Positions 44,236 through 52,384 of a stretch of 64,000 nucleotides of DNA are shown one piece after another (positions within the stretch are counted from its first letter, which is position 1; every line of letters begins with the position of its first letter). The translations under genes and the position numbers were made by a program. The stretch spans positions 99,016 through 163,015 of the forward strand of contig JBFWMM010000001.1 of NCBI GenBank assembly GCA_050251615.1. The letters run 5' to 3'. The notes under the pieces were generated by a model. That model made no database searches, had not been told where the DNA came from, and was given only the letters and a program-made list of their open reading frames with translations. This stretch comes from Sedimentisphaera sp050251615 (GTDB taxonomy: Bacteria > Planctomycetota > Phycisphaerae > Sedimentisphaerales > Sedimentisphaeraceae).

Positions 44236-45519
44236 ATGAAGACAATACATTTTACATTGTTGTGCCTGATCGCGGTAATTGCTCAGGCAGCTGATACCGA
44301 ACGTTTCATTAAAACGGACCGTTCATCGAATGTCAAGCTTACTGCCCCCTCGGATGAAGAGAGCTTTAGCTTCGCAGTCTTTGGCGACAGAACCAGCGGC
44401 AGAGATTCGGGGCTTCCGATTCTTGAAAGGGCTGTGAGTGAGGTTAATACGATCTCCCCCGACCTTGTCATGACTATCGGTGATCTGGTTCAGGGCTATA
44501 ACTCCGGCGAGCAGTGGATTGCCCAGATGCACGACTACAAGAAGGTTATGAGCAAGCTTGAAATGCCCTGGTTCCCCGTTGCCGGCAATCACGATATTTA
44601 CTGGCGCGGCGAAGAAGGTAAGCGTCCTGAAGGTGAAAACGAAAGCAAATTCGAGGAAAACTTCGCTCCACTCTGGTATGCTTTTGAACACAAAAACTGC
44701 TGGTTTGTGGCGCTTTTTTCGGACGAGGGCGACGAAGAAACCGGCGAAAAGAATTTCAAAAAGCCTGAGTGCCAGCAGATGAGTGAGGAGCAGATGAGGT
44801 TTCTTGAGGACATTCTAAAGCGTGCAAAAGAAGCGAAGCATGTGTTCCTTTTTCTGCACCATCCCCGCTGGACGGAAGACAATTACGGTGATGACTGGCA
44901 GAAGGTGCACAAGTTGCTCGCACAAGCCGGCAATGTTTCGGCATGCTTCGCCGGTCATACTCACAGAATGAAGTTTGACGGCAAGAAAGACGGGATTGAG
45001 TATTATACTCTCGCTACTACCGGCGCTAACGTCCCAGGTGATAAATTGAGCCGTTATGACGGCGTATTCCATCATTTCGATCTCATAACCGTCCGAGGCG
45101 ATGATTTTCATGTCGCGGCGATACCTGTTGAAGAGGTGATCGACCCGAAGGCGAATCATTTCTCAAAAACTCTCCTTAATGAGCTTCCCTGGACAGTTAA
45201 GTCTGAAGAAACGAGGTATCTGGAATACGCAGTCTGCATCCCCGAATTCAACACGGGCAAGGCCGTACTCAAGGTTGGTGTGGGGCATGCCGCGGACAAC
45301 GCCGGAGATAAAGGCGTTACGTACAAGCTTGTTACCGCTGACGGCGCGGTGGTAAAGGAAGGTTTTATTAAATCCAGTGATTTCGACTGGATCAGCTGCC
45401 CGGCAAGTTCAGGGGCCGAGTTCACATTCATCATCTCCGACCTGGATACAAGCTTTGAAGGAAAAGCACCGGGTAACGGCGGCAGGATTAAGGTTGAAAT
45501 GGACTGGTTCAGAGAGTAA
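44236..45519 (+). CDS. Exported calcineurin-like metallophosphoesterase
   Basis: The 427-residue protein has a signal peptide ('MKTIHFTLLCLIAVIAQAAD') and the five metallophosphoesterase motifs: 'FAVFGDRTSGR', 'VMTIGDLVQGY', 'PVAGNHDIYW', 'FLHHPRWTED' and 'CFAGHTHRMKF'. A C-terminal beta-domain of about 120 residues follows. It lacks the dockerin module of the first metallophosphoesterase in this cluster and resembles it only in the catalytic fold. Phosphomonoester or phosphodiester specificity cannot be told. Confidence 0.9.
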   Translation: MKTIHFTLLCLIAVIAQAADTERFIKTDRSSNVKLTAPSDEESFSFAVFGDRTSGRDSGLPILERAVSEVNTISPDLVMTIGDLVQGYNSGEQWIAQMHDYKKVMSKLEMPWFPVAGNHDIYWRGEEGKRPEGENESKFEENFAPLWYAFEHKNCWFVALFSDEGDEETGEKNFKKPECQQMSEEQMRFLEDILKRAKEAKHVFLFLHHPRWTEDNYGDDWQKVHKLLAQAGNVSACFAGHTHRMKFDGKKDGIEYYTLATTGANVPGDKLSRYDGVFHHFDLITVRGDDFHVAAIPVEEVIDPKANHFSKTLLNELPWTVKSEETRYLEYAVCIPEFNTGKAVLKVGVGHAADNAGDKGVTYKLVTADGAVVKEGFIKSSDFDWISCPASSGAEFTFIISDLDTSFEGKAPGNGGRIKVEMDWFRE

Positions 45520-45568
45520 GATATATATAACTGAATAATCACACATCAGCAATACGAAAGAAACTGTA

Positions 45569-46630
45569 ATGAAAATATTTTTGAACACCGCGATCATTCT
45601 GCTACTTTTGACCGTTTCGGTTTTTGCCGGCAACTACTTTCCCGATACGACAGATTATAAGACTCTTATTTGTGATTTTCACATGCACACAGTTTTCTCC
45701 GACGGGCTCGTCTGGCCGACGGTAAGGGTGGACGAAGCCGAGAGAGAAGGTATTGACATGATTGTCATCAGCGATCATGTCGAGTATCAGCCGCATAAGG
45801 ATGATATTCCCACTAATCACAATCGCCCGTTTGAGATCGTGAAGGAAAGGGCCAGGGAGAAAAATGTCCTTCTGGTAAGAGCGGCCGAGATTACCCGCAG
45901 CACCCCTCCCGGACATTACAACGCTATTTACCTCAATGACATCAACCCCCTTGATACACCCGAGTTTCTTGATTCTATCGAGGGTGCCAACAAACAAAGC
46001 GCCTTTGTGTTCTGGAACCACCATGAGTGGAAGGGCAAGGAAAAGGGCGACTGGAAAGAAGTGCAGACAACCATGTACGATAACGGCTGGCTCCACGGTA
46101 TGGAAGTGGCCAACGGCAGGGTATATTACCCGAACGCGCATAAGTGGTGCCTTGAGAAAAATATGACTTTAATTGGCAATTCCGATATTCACGAGCCGTC
46201 CATTCATTACAACTACATCGCCGATAAACACCGCACGCTTACGCTTGTGTTTGCTAAGGAGCGAACGGTCGAATCAATTAAGGAAGCTCTCAAAGCCCGC
46301 CGCACAGTTGCCTGGTATAACAACAGCCTCATCGGCTCAAAGGATACACTTGCGCCTCTCTTTGACAGCCTGGTTTCTGTAGCCAAGGCTCACTGCGTCA
46401 AAGATGGTGTTGCTTTCTTTGAGGTTGAGAACAAAGGCCTTATCGACCTTGAATTGACTGCTCTCGGCAAAACATCGCCCAAATCCATGAGTATTCCGGC
46501 GCAGTCCAGCAAGATATTTAAGACAAGGCTTCCCGAAGACGGCAAACCAGCAAAGCTTCGGTACAGCGTAACCAATATGCTCGCCATGCCGGAAGAGGGT
46601 TTGCAGGTTGAGCTGGTTGTCAGCCCATAA
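45569..46630 (+). CDS. Exported PHP-domain phosphoesterase
   Basis: The 353-residue protein has a signal peptide ('IFLNTAIILLLLTVSVFAG') and a PHP domain with the trinuclear-metal residues in 'ICDFHMHTVFSDG', 'MIVISDHVEY', 'LVRAAEITRS', 'FWNHHEWKG' and 'LIGNSDIHEP'. PHP enzymes hydrolyse phosphate mono- or diesters. The C-terminal ~90 residues form a beta-domain. An exported PHP protein next to GDPD and metallophosphoesterase genes supports a shared extracellular phosphoester substrate. Confidence 0.88.
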   Translation: MKIFLNTAIILLLLTVSVFAGNYFPDTTDYKTLICDFHMHTVFSDGLVWPTVRVDEAEREGIDMIVISDHVEYQPHKDDIPTNHNRPFEIVKERAREKNVLLVRAAEITRSTPPGHYNAIYLNDINPLDTPEFLDSIEGANKQSAFVFWNHHEWKGKEKGDWKEVQTTMYDNGWLHGMEVANGRVYYPNAHKWCLEKNMTLIGNSDIHEPSIHYNYIADKHRTLTLVFAKERTVESIKEALKARRTVAWYNNSLIGSKDTLAPLFDSLVSVAKAHCVKDGVAFFEVENKGLIDLELTALGKTSPKSMSIPAQSSKIFKTRLPEDGKPAKLRYSVTNMLAMPEEGLQVELVVSP

Positions 46631-46645
46631 GCAGAAGAGTATGAA

Positions 46646-47509
46646 ATGAAAAGAATCTTTGTCATTGTCTTGATTGCGCTCCGGAGCTTGAGCTTTGCAT
46701 CTGATGTGCAGCAGTGGAGCAGGCTGTGCCGCGGGATTGATTTTATTATGTACAAATCGCAGGAGCCTGTTTTGCAGGCAGTTTATGCGGTTCGTGTGGA
46801 TCTGCAAGATAAATCGCTATACTTTTTCACGACTCCGGATAATGGTGAGAGACCTTTTGAGACGGACACTCAAACAACGGGTGCCTTTCTCACACAGTAC
46901 AAACTCGCGCTTGCCGTGAACGCGAATTTTTTCAATCCCTGTTGCTCGAAAGATGTTCAGCCCGTTGACCTGCTCGGATATGCCGTATCATCAGGCAGGC
47001 TGGTTTCAGAAAATTTACAAATTGCAGAGGATTCGGGGGTTGCTGAAGTGCCTGTTCAGGGCAGCGCGGTAATGATGATAACCAAGGACAATAAGGTAAG
47101 TTTCAGCCGGTGTGATTCTGACGAAATGCCGGCTCTGATGAAAAACGCTTACAACGCCGTAACAGGTGGGCCTGTCCTTCTGAAAAAGGGCACTAATCTT
47201 ATCGAGGAGCCTGATGATGCCGTGAGACATCCCCGCACGGCCGCCGGCACATCAAAGGACGGCCGCTATTTGTACTTTGTTGTCATTGACGGCCGGCAAA
47301 AGGGCTATTCAGACGGCGCTAATTTGAAGGAAACCGCCGAATGGCTTCTCAAAATCGGAGCTTACGATGGAATCAACCTTGATGGCGGCGGCTCCTCATC
47401 GCTCGTATGGATAGGCGAAGAGGAAACACCTGTTACCCTCAATAAACCCAGCGGTGGGGCTCAAAGACTTGTTGGCAACAATATCGGAATCGGCATACGT
47501 CAGGACTGA
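46646..47509 (+). CDS. Exported phosphodiester glycosidase (NAGPA family)
   Basis: The 287-residue protein has an N-terminal signal-like stretch and a NAGPA/DUF2233 domain recognised by 'LALAVNANFFNP', 'NAVTGGPVLLKKG', 'HPRTAAGTSKDGRYLYFVVI' and 'GINLDGGGSSSLVW'. The mammalian member removes GlcNAc from GlcNAc-1-phospho-mannose; bacterial members occur in cell-wall and phosphoglycan contexts. Its presence suggests that the polymer attacked by this cluster contains sugar-1-phosphodiester bonds. It is the last gene before a bidirectional terminator. Confidence 0.9.
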   Translation: MKRIFVIVLIALRSLSFASDVQQWSRLCRGIDFIMYKSQEPVLQAVYAVRVDLQDKSLYFFTTPDNGERPFETDTQTTGAFLTQYKLALAVNANFFNPCCSKDVQPVDLLGYAVSSGRLVSENLQIAEDSGVAEVPVQGSAVMMITKDNKVSFSRCDSDEMPALMKNAYNAVTGGPVLLKKGTNLIEEPDDAVRHPRTAAGTSKDGRYLYFVVIDGRQKGYSDGANLKETAEWLLKIGAYDGINLDGGGSSSLVWIGEEETPVTLNKPSGGAQRLVGNNIGIGIRQD

Positions 47510-47514
47510 AAAAT

Positions 47515-47551
47515 AAAAACACCCGTCATTTTTGACGGGTGCTTTTGTTTT
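47515..47551. terminator. Bidirectional terminator between the phosphoesterase cluster and the SGNH gene
   Basis: CACCCGTCA pairs with TGACGGGTG around four T, with A-rich sequence to the left and TTTTGTTTTT to the right. Confidence 0.88.
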
Positions 47552-47593
47552 TACTTTGGAGCGCGTTTGAAAATCATCCGCATATCGGGCAGA

Positions 47594-48898
47594 TTATAAC
47601 GCCGTTATCGTGATTGTATGGTCAACAGGCTTGAAACTATCCGCGAGCTCGCGTGCGAGTTTATCGTGTACTTTCTCTGTCAGCGCGACGGTTGCCTCCA
47701 TATCGGCCTTGCCTTCGTCGCCATGAAAAAGGCTCTTGATTTGTGTGGTTTCGTACTCCTGCTTGCGCTTGACCGCTTCAAGAACATTTCTGAACGGCTC
47801 GCAGAAAGGATTGCTGACGTAGTCTGCCGCAAGGTTGACGCCGTCGGCGAGCTGCTCGGAGCTGTATGTCTTTTCCCACTGCCCCCATTTAACCTTATAG
47901 TCACCTTTGCTCAGCCCGCTCGCCTTGAGCATATAGCGGTTGAGCTCTTCGTTGAACGGTACGATTGTCATGCCTGCTCTGCCGCTTGTATGTACGGCGG
48001 GTTCGCCGTCATCGCAGTAGGGGTATCTTGTGCTGTGCAGGTTGATGGTGATTGAATTGCCGAATGAGCTTGATGTGATTTCGTGCCCTGCGGTGGCTTC
48101 GGCTTTGCCCGCCGCCGCGTCAACGCTGATAGTCGCAAGCTCGCCGTCAAGGCCAAGGCCTTTCAGGAATGCGTACGCCATAACGATATGCCCGGCCCAG
48201 TCGGGATGTACGCCATCATCTCCGTTGAGGTGAAAGTCAATGCCGTAGAGAGTAAGCGCTTTATAGCTGCCGAGAAGCATAGGCGTAAAGACATCCGCAA
48301 AGGCAACGTTTTGTTCCTGTGCCACTTTCAACGCCGTATTGCGGAATTTGGCAAGGCTTCTGTTGAGGTCGTCATTGTTAATGTCTTTATTCTGCCACCA
48401 GGGCCTTTTGCCGATGCTGCCGGATGAGCCTACGAGCACCCTCGTTCCTGCCGCCTTGAATTTCTCCACGATTTTCGTGGTATTGTTGTAGTAATCGTTG
48501 CAGGCGTTTTCGTCAAATGGCACGTAGTGAAAGTCGTTCATACCGTAGCAGGTTGTTGCGATTGTCGGCTTGAAGCGCAGGCAATCGTTGTCCATACGTC
48601 CGAGGAAGCCGCCTGCCTGCTCGCCGCCCCAGCCGTACTGGCGGGTGGTTATTTCAAGTTGCGGCGTACAAACCGTAAGGTATGCTTCGATTATTCTGGA
48701 GTAGATCTTCTGCTCTGTGATTGAATCGCCGCAGATAGCGAGGCGATCGCCTTTTTTGAGCATAAGCGCACCCTGTTCGGGCGCCTTTACTACGTTGTAC
48801 CCATCAAGATAAGAGTTGATGTCAAGTTTCTCATACTGTACCGCCTGAGCCGTAAGAGCGAACGCGCCGGCCAGACACAAAGCGACAATTTTCTTCAT
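47594..48898 (-). CDS. Secreted SGNH/GDSL hydrolase
   Basis: The 434-residue protein has a signal peptide ('MKKIVALCLAGAFALTAQAV'), block I 'LAICGDSITEQKIYSR', a Gly in 'YGWGGEQAGGF', the Asn in 'ATTCYGMNDFHYVP' and the Asp-x-x-His in 'DGVHPDWAGH'. This is a complete SGNH catalytic set, as in carbohydrate esterases and lipases. The ATG is preceded by AAGGAAAGG. It converges with the phosphoesterase cluster and may remove acyl groups from polysaccharide; the substrate is unproven. Confidence 0.88.
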   Translation of the reverse strand: MKKIVALCLAGAFALTAQAVQYEKLDINSYLDGYNVVKAPEQGALMLKKGDRLAICGDSITEQKIYSRIIEAYLTVCTPQLEITTRQYGWGGEQAGGFLGRMDNDCLRFKPTIATTCYGMNDFHYVPFDENACNDYYNNTTKIVEKFKAAGTRVLVGSSGSIGKRPWWQNKDINNDDLNRSLAKFRNTALKVAQEQNVAFADVFTPMLLGSYKALTLYGIDFHLNGDDGVHPDWAGHIVMAYAFLKGLGLDGELATISVDAAAGKAEATAGHEITSSSFGNSITINLHSTRYPYCDDGEPAVHTSGRAGMTIVPFNEELNRYMLKASGLSKGDYKVKWGQWEKTYSSEQLADGVNLAADYVSNPFCEPFRNVLEAVKRKQEYETTQIKSLFHGDEGKADMEATVALTEKVHDKLARELADSFKPVDHTITITAL

Positions 48899-49087
48899 TG
48901 CCTTTCCTTTCGGATTTGTAAAATAATGTTACCAAAACAGCCCGCGGCTAACGCCCCGAAGCGTCTTCAATTTTACTCCTGCTCGTTTTTATCGCAATAA
49001 TAAAACGAGCTATAAATCTTGCCCTTTACAATTCGCCCGCTTTACATAGCATACCATGATATGTAATTCTTTGGTAAGTGCAGGAAA

Positions 49088-50098
49088 ATGAGCTATCTTG
49101 ACAGAAAAATATCAGAGCAGACAAAGATACCGGGGCTTGGCGTTCTTGCCGCGGCGGACGGGTTGCTTGAGCTTGACAGATCAAGCGATTCCCTGCATGT
49201 AAGCGGCAAGGGTGGCGTTGAGGGGATTCTCTCTACGGGTGATGGGAAGCTGGAGTTTATATGTTTCGCTTCGCAGACGCTTGCGTATGTGAAGAGCCTC
49301 AGCGGGTATCCTGCATACTATCCGCTCCGTGATGTTTCGATGGATGAGCCTGTCAAAGCGGTGCTTATGGATCTCGACGGCACAACTGTAAACAGCGAGC
49401 AGTTCTGGGTATGGATAATCGAGCGCACCGTTGCGTTTTTTCGCGGCGACAATTTATTCACTCTCGAACCCGAGGATATACCGTTTGTCTCGGGGCACAG
49501 CACTACAGAGCATCTGCAATACTGCATTGGAAAATATCTCAGTGGCGTTGCCATTGAGGAAGTTCGTGCGCGATACTTCACTATATTCCGTCATGAGATG
49601 GCCGAGATAGCCGCCGGTAGGGGGCGCCCCGACGCGTTTACTCCATCCCGCGGTATCAGGGATTTTCTGTTGAGACTCAAAGAGAGCAAAATCAAAATTG
49701 CCTTGGTAACGAGCGGGCTCTACGAAAAGGCGATGCCTGAAATACTTGCCGCATTCAAGACGCTCGGTCTCGGCGCACCCGAAGACTTCTACGACTCGAT
49801 AATAACCGCAGGCTTTCAGCCCGGCCATAACAACTACGGCACAATCGGCGAGCTTTCTCCAAAGCCGCATCCATGGCTTTACGCTGAGAGTGCGGTTGTG
49901 GGGCTGGGGCTTTCTTTCGAGCAGCGCGGCACGATTGTGGGCATTGATGACAGCGCGGCGGGGGTTTGCTCTGTGAGGCTTGCCGGATTCTCTGCAATAG
50001 GTGTTGGCGGCGGCAATATCGCCCACGCCGGCACAAAAGCTCTCTGCACGCATTTTTGCGAAGGCTTTGATGATGTCTCCGATCTGCTTTTCGGCTGA
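49088..50098 (+). CDS. HAD-superfamily hydrolase with N-terminal extension
   Basis: The 336-residue protein has an N-terminal segment of about 88 residues without a recognised family, then a HAD phosphatase domain with 'AVLMDLDGTTVNSEQF' (nucleophile DxDGT), 'IALVTSGLYEKAM', 'ELSPKPHPWLY' and 'IVGIDDSAAGVCSV'. This is the phosphomutase/phosphatase subclass. Substrate unknown. The methyltransferase gene follows after 43 bp in the same direction. Confidence 0.88.
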   Translation: MSYLDRKISEQTKIPGLGVLAAADGLLELDRSSDSLHVSGKGGVEGILSTGDGKLEFICFASQTLAYVKSLSGYPAYYPLRDVSMDEPVKAVLMDLDGTTVNSEQFWVWIIERTVAFFRGDNLFTLEPEDIPFVSGHSTTEHLQYCIGKYLSGVAIEEVRARYFTIFRHEMAEIAAGRGRPDAFTPSRGIRDFLLRLKESKIKIALVTSGLYEKAMPEILAAFKTLGLGAPEDFYDSIITAGFQPGHNNYGTIGELSPKPHPWLYAESAVVGLGLSFEQRGTIVGIDDSAAGVCSVRLAGFSAIGVGGGNIAHAGTKALCTHFCEGFDDVSDLLFG

Positions 50099-50141
50099 TA
50101 ATGCCTTTACAGATCGCTCCGAAAAACAATAATCTTAAACC

Positions 50142-51008
50142 ATGGCAAAGAATAAACCTATTTTTAATAAACCGCCTCTCTCGATGCAGGTAACTACGCT
50201 CTGGGATTATCCCTCCCAGCACTACGGTGATTCACTGCAAGGCGATCCATCGTATATCGGCGCAACACCCAGCTATATCATCTGGAATCTGCTCAGCCGC
50301 TATACAAAGGAAAAAGACCTCGTGGTTGACCCTATGTGCGGCAGTGGTACAACGCTTGATGTGGCGCGTGATTTGAACCGCAAGGCGCTCGGCTACGATC
50401 TGAATCCTATGCGCCCCGATATTTTCCACGTCGATGCGCGCGAGCTGCCTCTTGAGGATGAGAAGGTTGATTTTGTCTTTGTTGACCCGCCATATTCCAC
50501 ACACGTTGACTATAGTGACGATGAGCGCTGTATCGGCAAATTGCACGCCGGAGGAACAGAATACTACGACTCTATGCGTCAGGTGATAGGCGAGATCTAC
50601 CGCATACTCAAGCCAGGCAAATATATGGGGCTTTATGTCAGCGATTCGCATGAGGTGAAGAAGGGCTTCTTCCCGATTGGATTCGAGCTGTTCGCGATTA
50701 TGCGTGAGCTGTTCGAGCCGATAGACATAATATCTGTCGTGCGGCACAACAAAACGCTTGAAATGGGCAACTACCGCAAAGCGGCAGATGAAGGCAATTT
50801 CTATCTGCGTGGATTCAACTACCTGTTCATAATGAGAAAACCGCTCCCCGATCGCAAGCAGAGCAAGGTAAAGCCTGCTCGGAGACGGCCTGAACATTCA
50901 AGCTCAGGCAAAGGGTACAACAGAAATAGAAAACATACTTCGCGGCCGGATAAAAACACAGGCTCGCAACCAAAGTCTCAGCGTAACCGGAAGCGGCCTG
51001 CTGAATAG
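50142..51008 (+). CDS. Orphan N4/N6 DNA methyltransferase-like protein with basic tail
   Basis: The 288-residue protein has the SAM-binding motif 'VVDPMCGSGTTLDVA' (residues 62-76) and the catalytic 'FVDPPYSTHVDYSDD' (DPPY at 115-118). Motif I precedes motif IV. The last ~50 residues are strongly basic and low in complexity ('KPARRRPEHSSSGKGYNRN', 'RNRKRPAE'), as for nucleic-acid binding. No restriction endonuclease is adjacent, so it is either an orphan DNA methylase or an RNA-methylating relative. Confidence 0.8.
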   Translation: MAKNKPIFNKPPLSMQVTTLWDYPSQHYGDSLQGDPSYIGATPSYIIWNLLSRYTKEKDLVVDPMCGSGTTLDVARDLNRKALGYDLNPMRPDIFHVDARELPLEDEKVDFVFVDPPYSTHVDYSDDERCIGKLHAGGTEYYDSMRQVIGEIYRILKPGKYMGLYVSDSHEVKKGFFPIGFELFAIMRELFEPIDIISVVRHNKTLEMGNYRKAADEGNFYLRGFNYLFIMRKPLPDRKQSKVKPARRRPEHSSSGKGYNRNRKHTSRPDKNTGSQPKSQRNRKRPAE

Positions 51009-51082
51009 CCTGTTTCATTATAGGCAACTGTTTCCGCATGAATCGTTGTTCCAATGAGGACGATGATTCATCGGCGCCTGTC

Positions 51083-52279
51083 TTACCAAGCGCGTTCCTT
51101 GCTCTCGTACTTGCGCGACTTTGCTATGTAGCAGAATACACCCGCAATGGTTGCAAATGAAAACACGGGAATGTACAGTACGGAAAACGGCACCGCGAGC
51201 AGAGCGACATACCACTTGCGCCAGCTTGGAATCAGCGGCAGTACGTACGGCACGGAGAAGAATGTGAAGGCGAATGTCATAATGAGTCCGAGTACCAATT
51301 TCAGTCCATCGTGGGCGAAGGCTGTCAGCCGGAGGGTTACCAGGAGTGAGTAAGTTTTGTGTAGCGCGGCAAACGTATCAACAACGTTGCCCACAGCCAT
51401 TACGTTCTGTGCCAGCCCCACAACCATCGACAGCATAAAGCTGAAATACGAAAAAATAAAGAAAAGATGTATCGGGTTCTTTATCCAGACACGCCAGTGC
51501 CTTACAATACACTGAGCTCCGCCTGAGCTCCAGCGCAGCTTTTGGTGATACCAGCTCGAAAACGTATCAGGAACATGCGTATGAATCGGCTTGAAGCTCT
51601 GCTCAACCTTCCAACCATGTTCGTTGAGCTTGAGCGCGAGATCCATATCCTCTGTGATTGCGTTGGTGCTGAATCTGCCCACCTGCTCGAATGCGGCTTT
51701 CTTCACAGCCACAAACCCGCCCCAGAGGGCGATCGTGCTGAAGACGTTATATGCGCCCTGAATGAGCGTGAGCATACTATATTCGATGTGCTGCATCAGC
51801 GGTATAACACCCTTGTTTTCAGGCACATACGGACAACTCACCGCCGCCACGCGCTCATAGGAAAGCCTCGTGATGGCGTCTGTAAACGCATCCTCTTTGA
51901 CAATAACGTCGGCATCCACAAACACAATAACTTCCGTTACGACAAGCTCGCTGACGCGATTCAGCGTCTGGCTTTTGCCGAGATTAGATTCGTTGTTATG
52001 CAGTGTGAAACCAAGCTCGCCGGCAAGCCTTTCAAGTAACTTGCCGCTATCGTCTGTGCTGCAATCGTTGACGACAATCACATTCGCCTTGCCTCCCGCA
52101 ACATCATAGATGCTGCGAATTGTAGCCTCGACTGTATCGACATCGTTGTAGCATGGCACGACAAACGTGACCGCCGGCATCTTCCTTAGTATGCGCTTTC
52201 TGCGCTTATCGCTGCTCGCAAGCAGGATTACAAGCGCCAGAAATATAATAAACAAAGCGCCGGATATAAATTGTATCAT
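51083..52279 (-). CDS. Membrane glycosyltransferase, GT2 (PgaC/chitin-synthase-like)
   Basis: The 398-residue protein has an N-terminal helix, a GT-A catalytic domain with 'FVVPCYNDVDTVEATI', 'VIVFVDADVIVKED', 'NAITEDMDLALKL' and 'YHQKLRWSSGG' (Q-x-x-R-W), and then four or five C-terminal membrane helices. This is the processive GT2 layout of polysaccharide synthases and of N-glycosyltransferases making beta-1,6-GlcNAc-type polymers. It follows the GH50 gene on the same strand after 105 bp, which may or may not be functionally meaningful. Confidence 0.88.
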   Translation of the reverse strand: MIQFISGALFIIFLALVILLASSDKRRKRILRKMPAVTFVVPCYNDVDTVEATIRSIYDVAGGKANVIVVNDCSTDDSGKLLERLAGELGFTLHNNESNLGKSQTLNRVSELVVTEVIVFVDADVIVKEDAFTDAITRLSYERVAAVSCPYVPENKGVIPLMQHIEYSMLTLIQGAYNVFSTIALWGGFVAVKKAAFEQVGRFSTNAITEDMDLALKLNEHGWKVEQSFKPIHTHVPDTFSSWYHQKLRWSSGGAQCIVRHWRVWIKNPIHLFFIFSYFSFMLSMVVGLAQNVMAVGNVVDTFAALHKTYSLLVTLRLTAFAHDGLKLVLGLIMTFAFTFFSVPYVLPLIPSWRKWYVALLAVPFSVLYIPVFSFATIAGVFCYIAKSRKYESKERAW

Positions 52280-52384
52280 TAAGTTCCTTGATATTTTTCA
52301 GAGTCACATTATCGTGCAGGCATTCAAAGCTCAAAGATGTATTTTATCATACAATCATTTGTTTTCAAGTAAAGAGTCTCTGTG

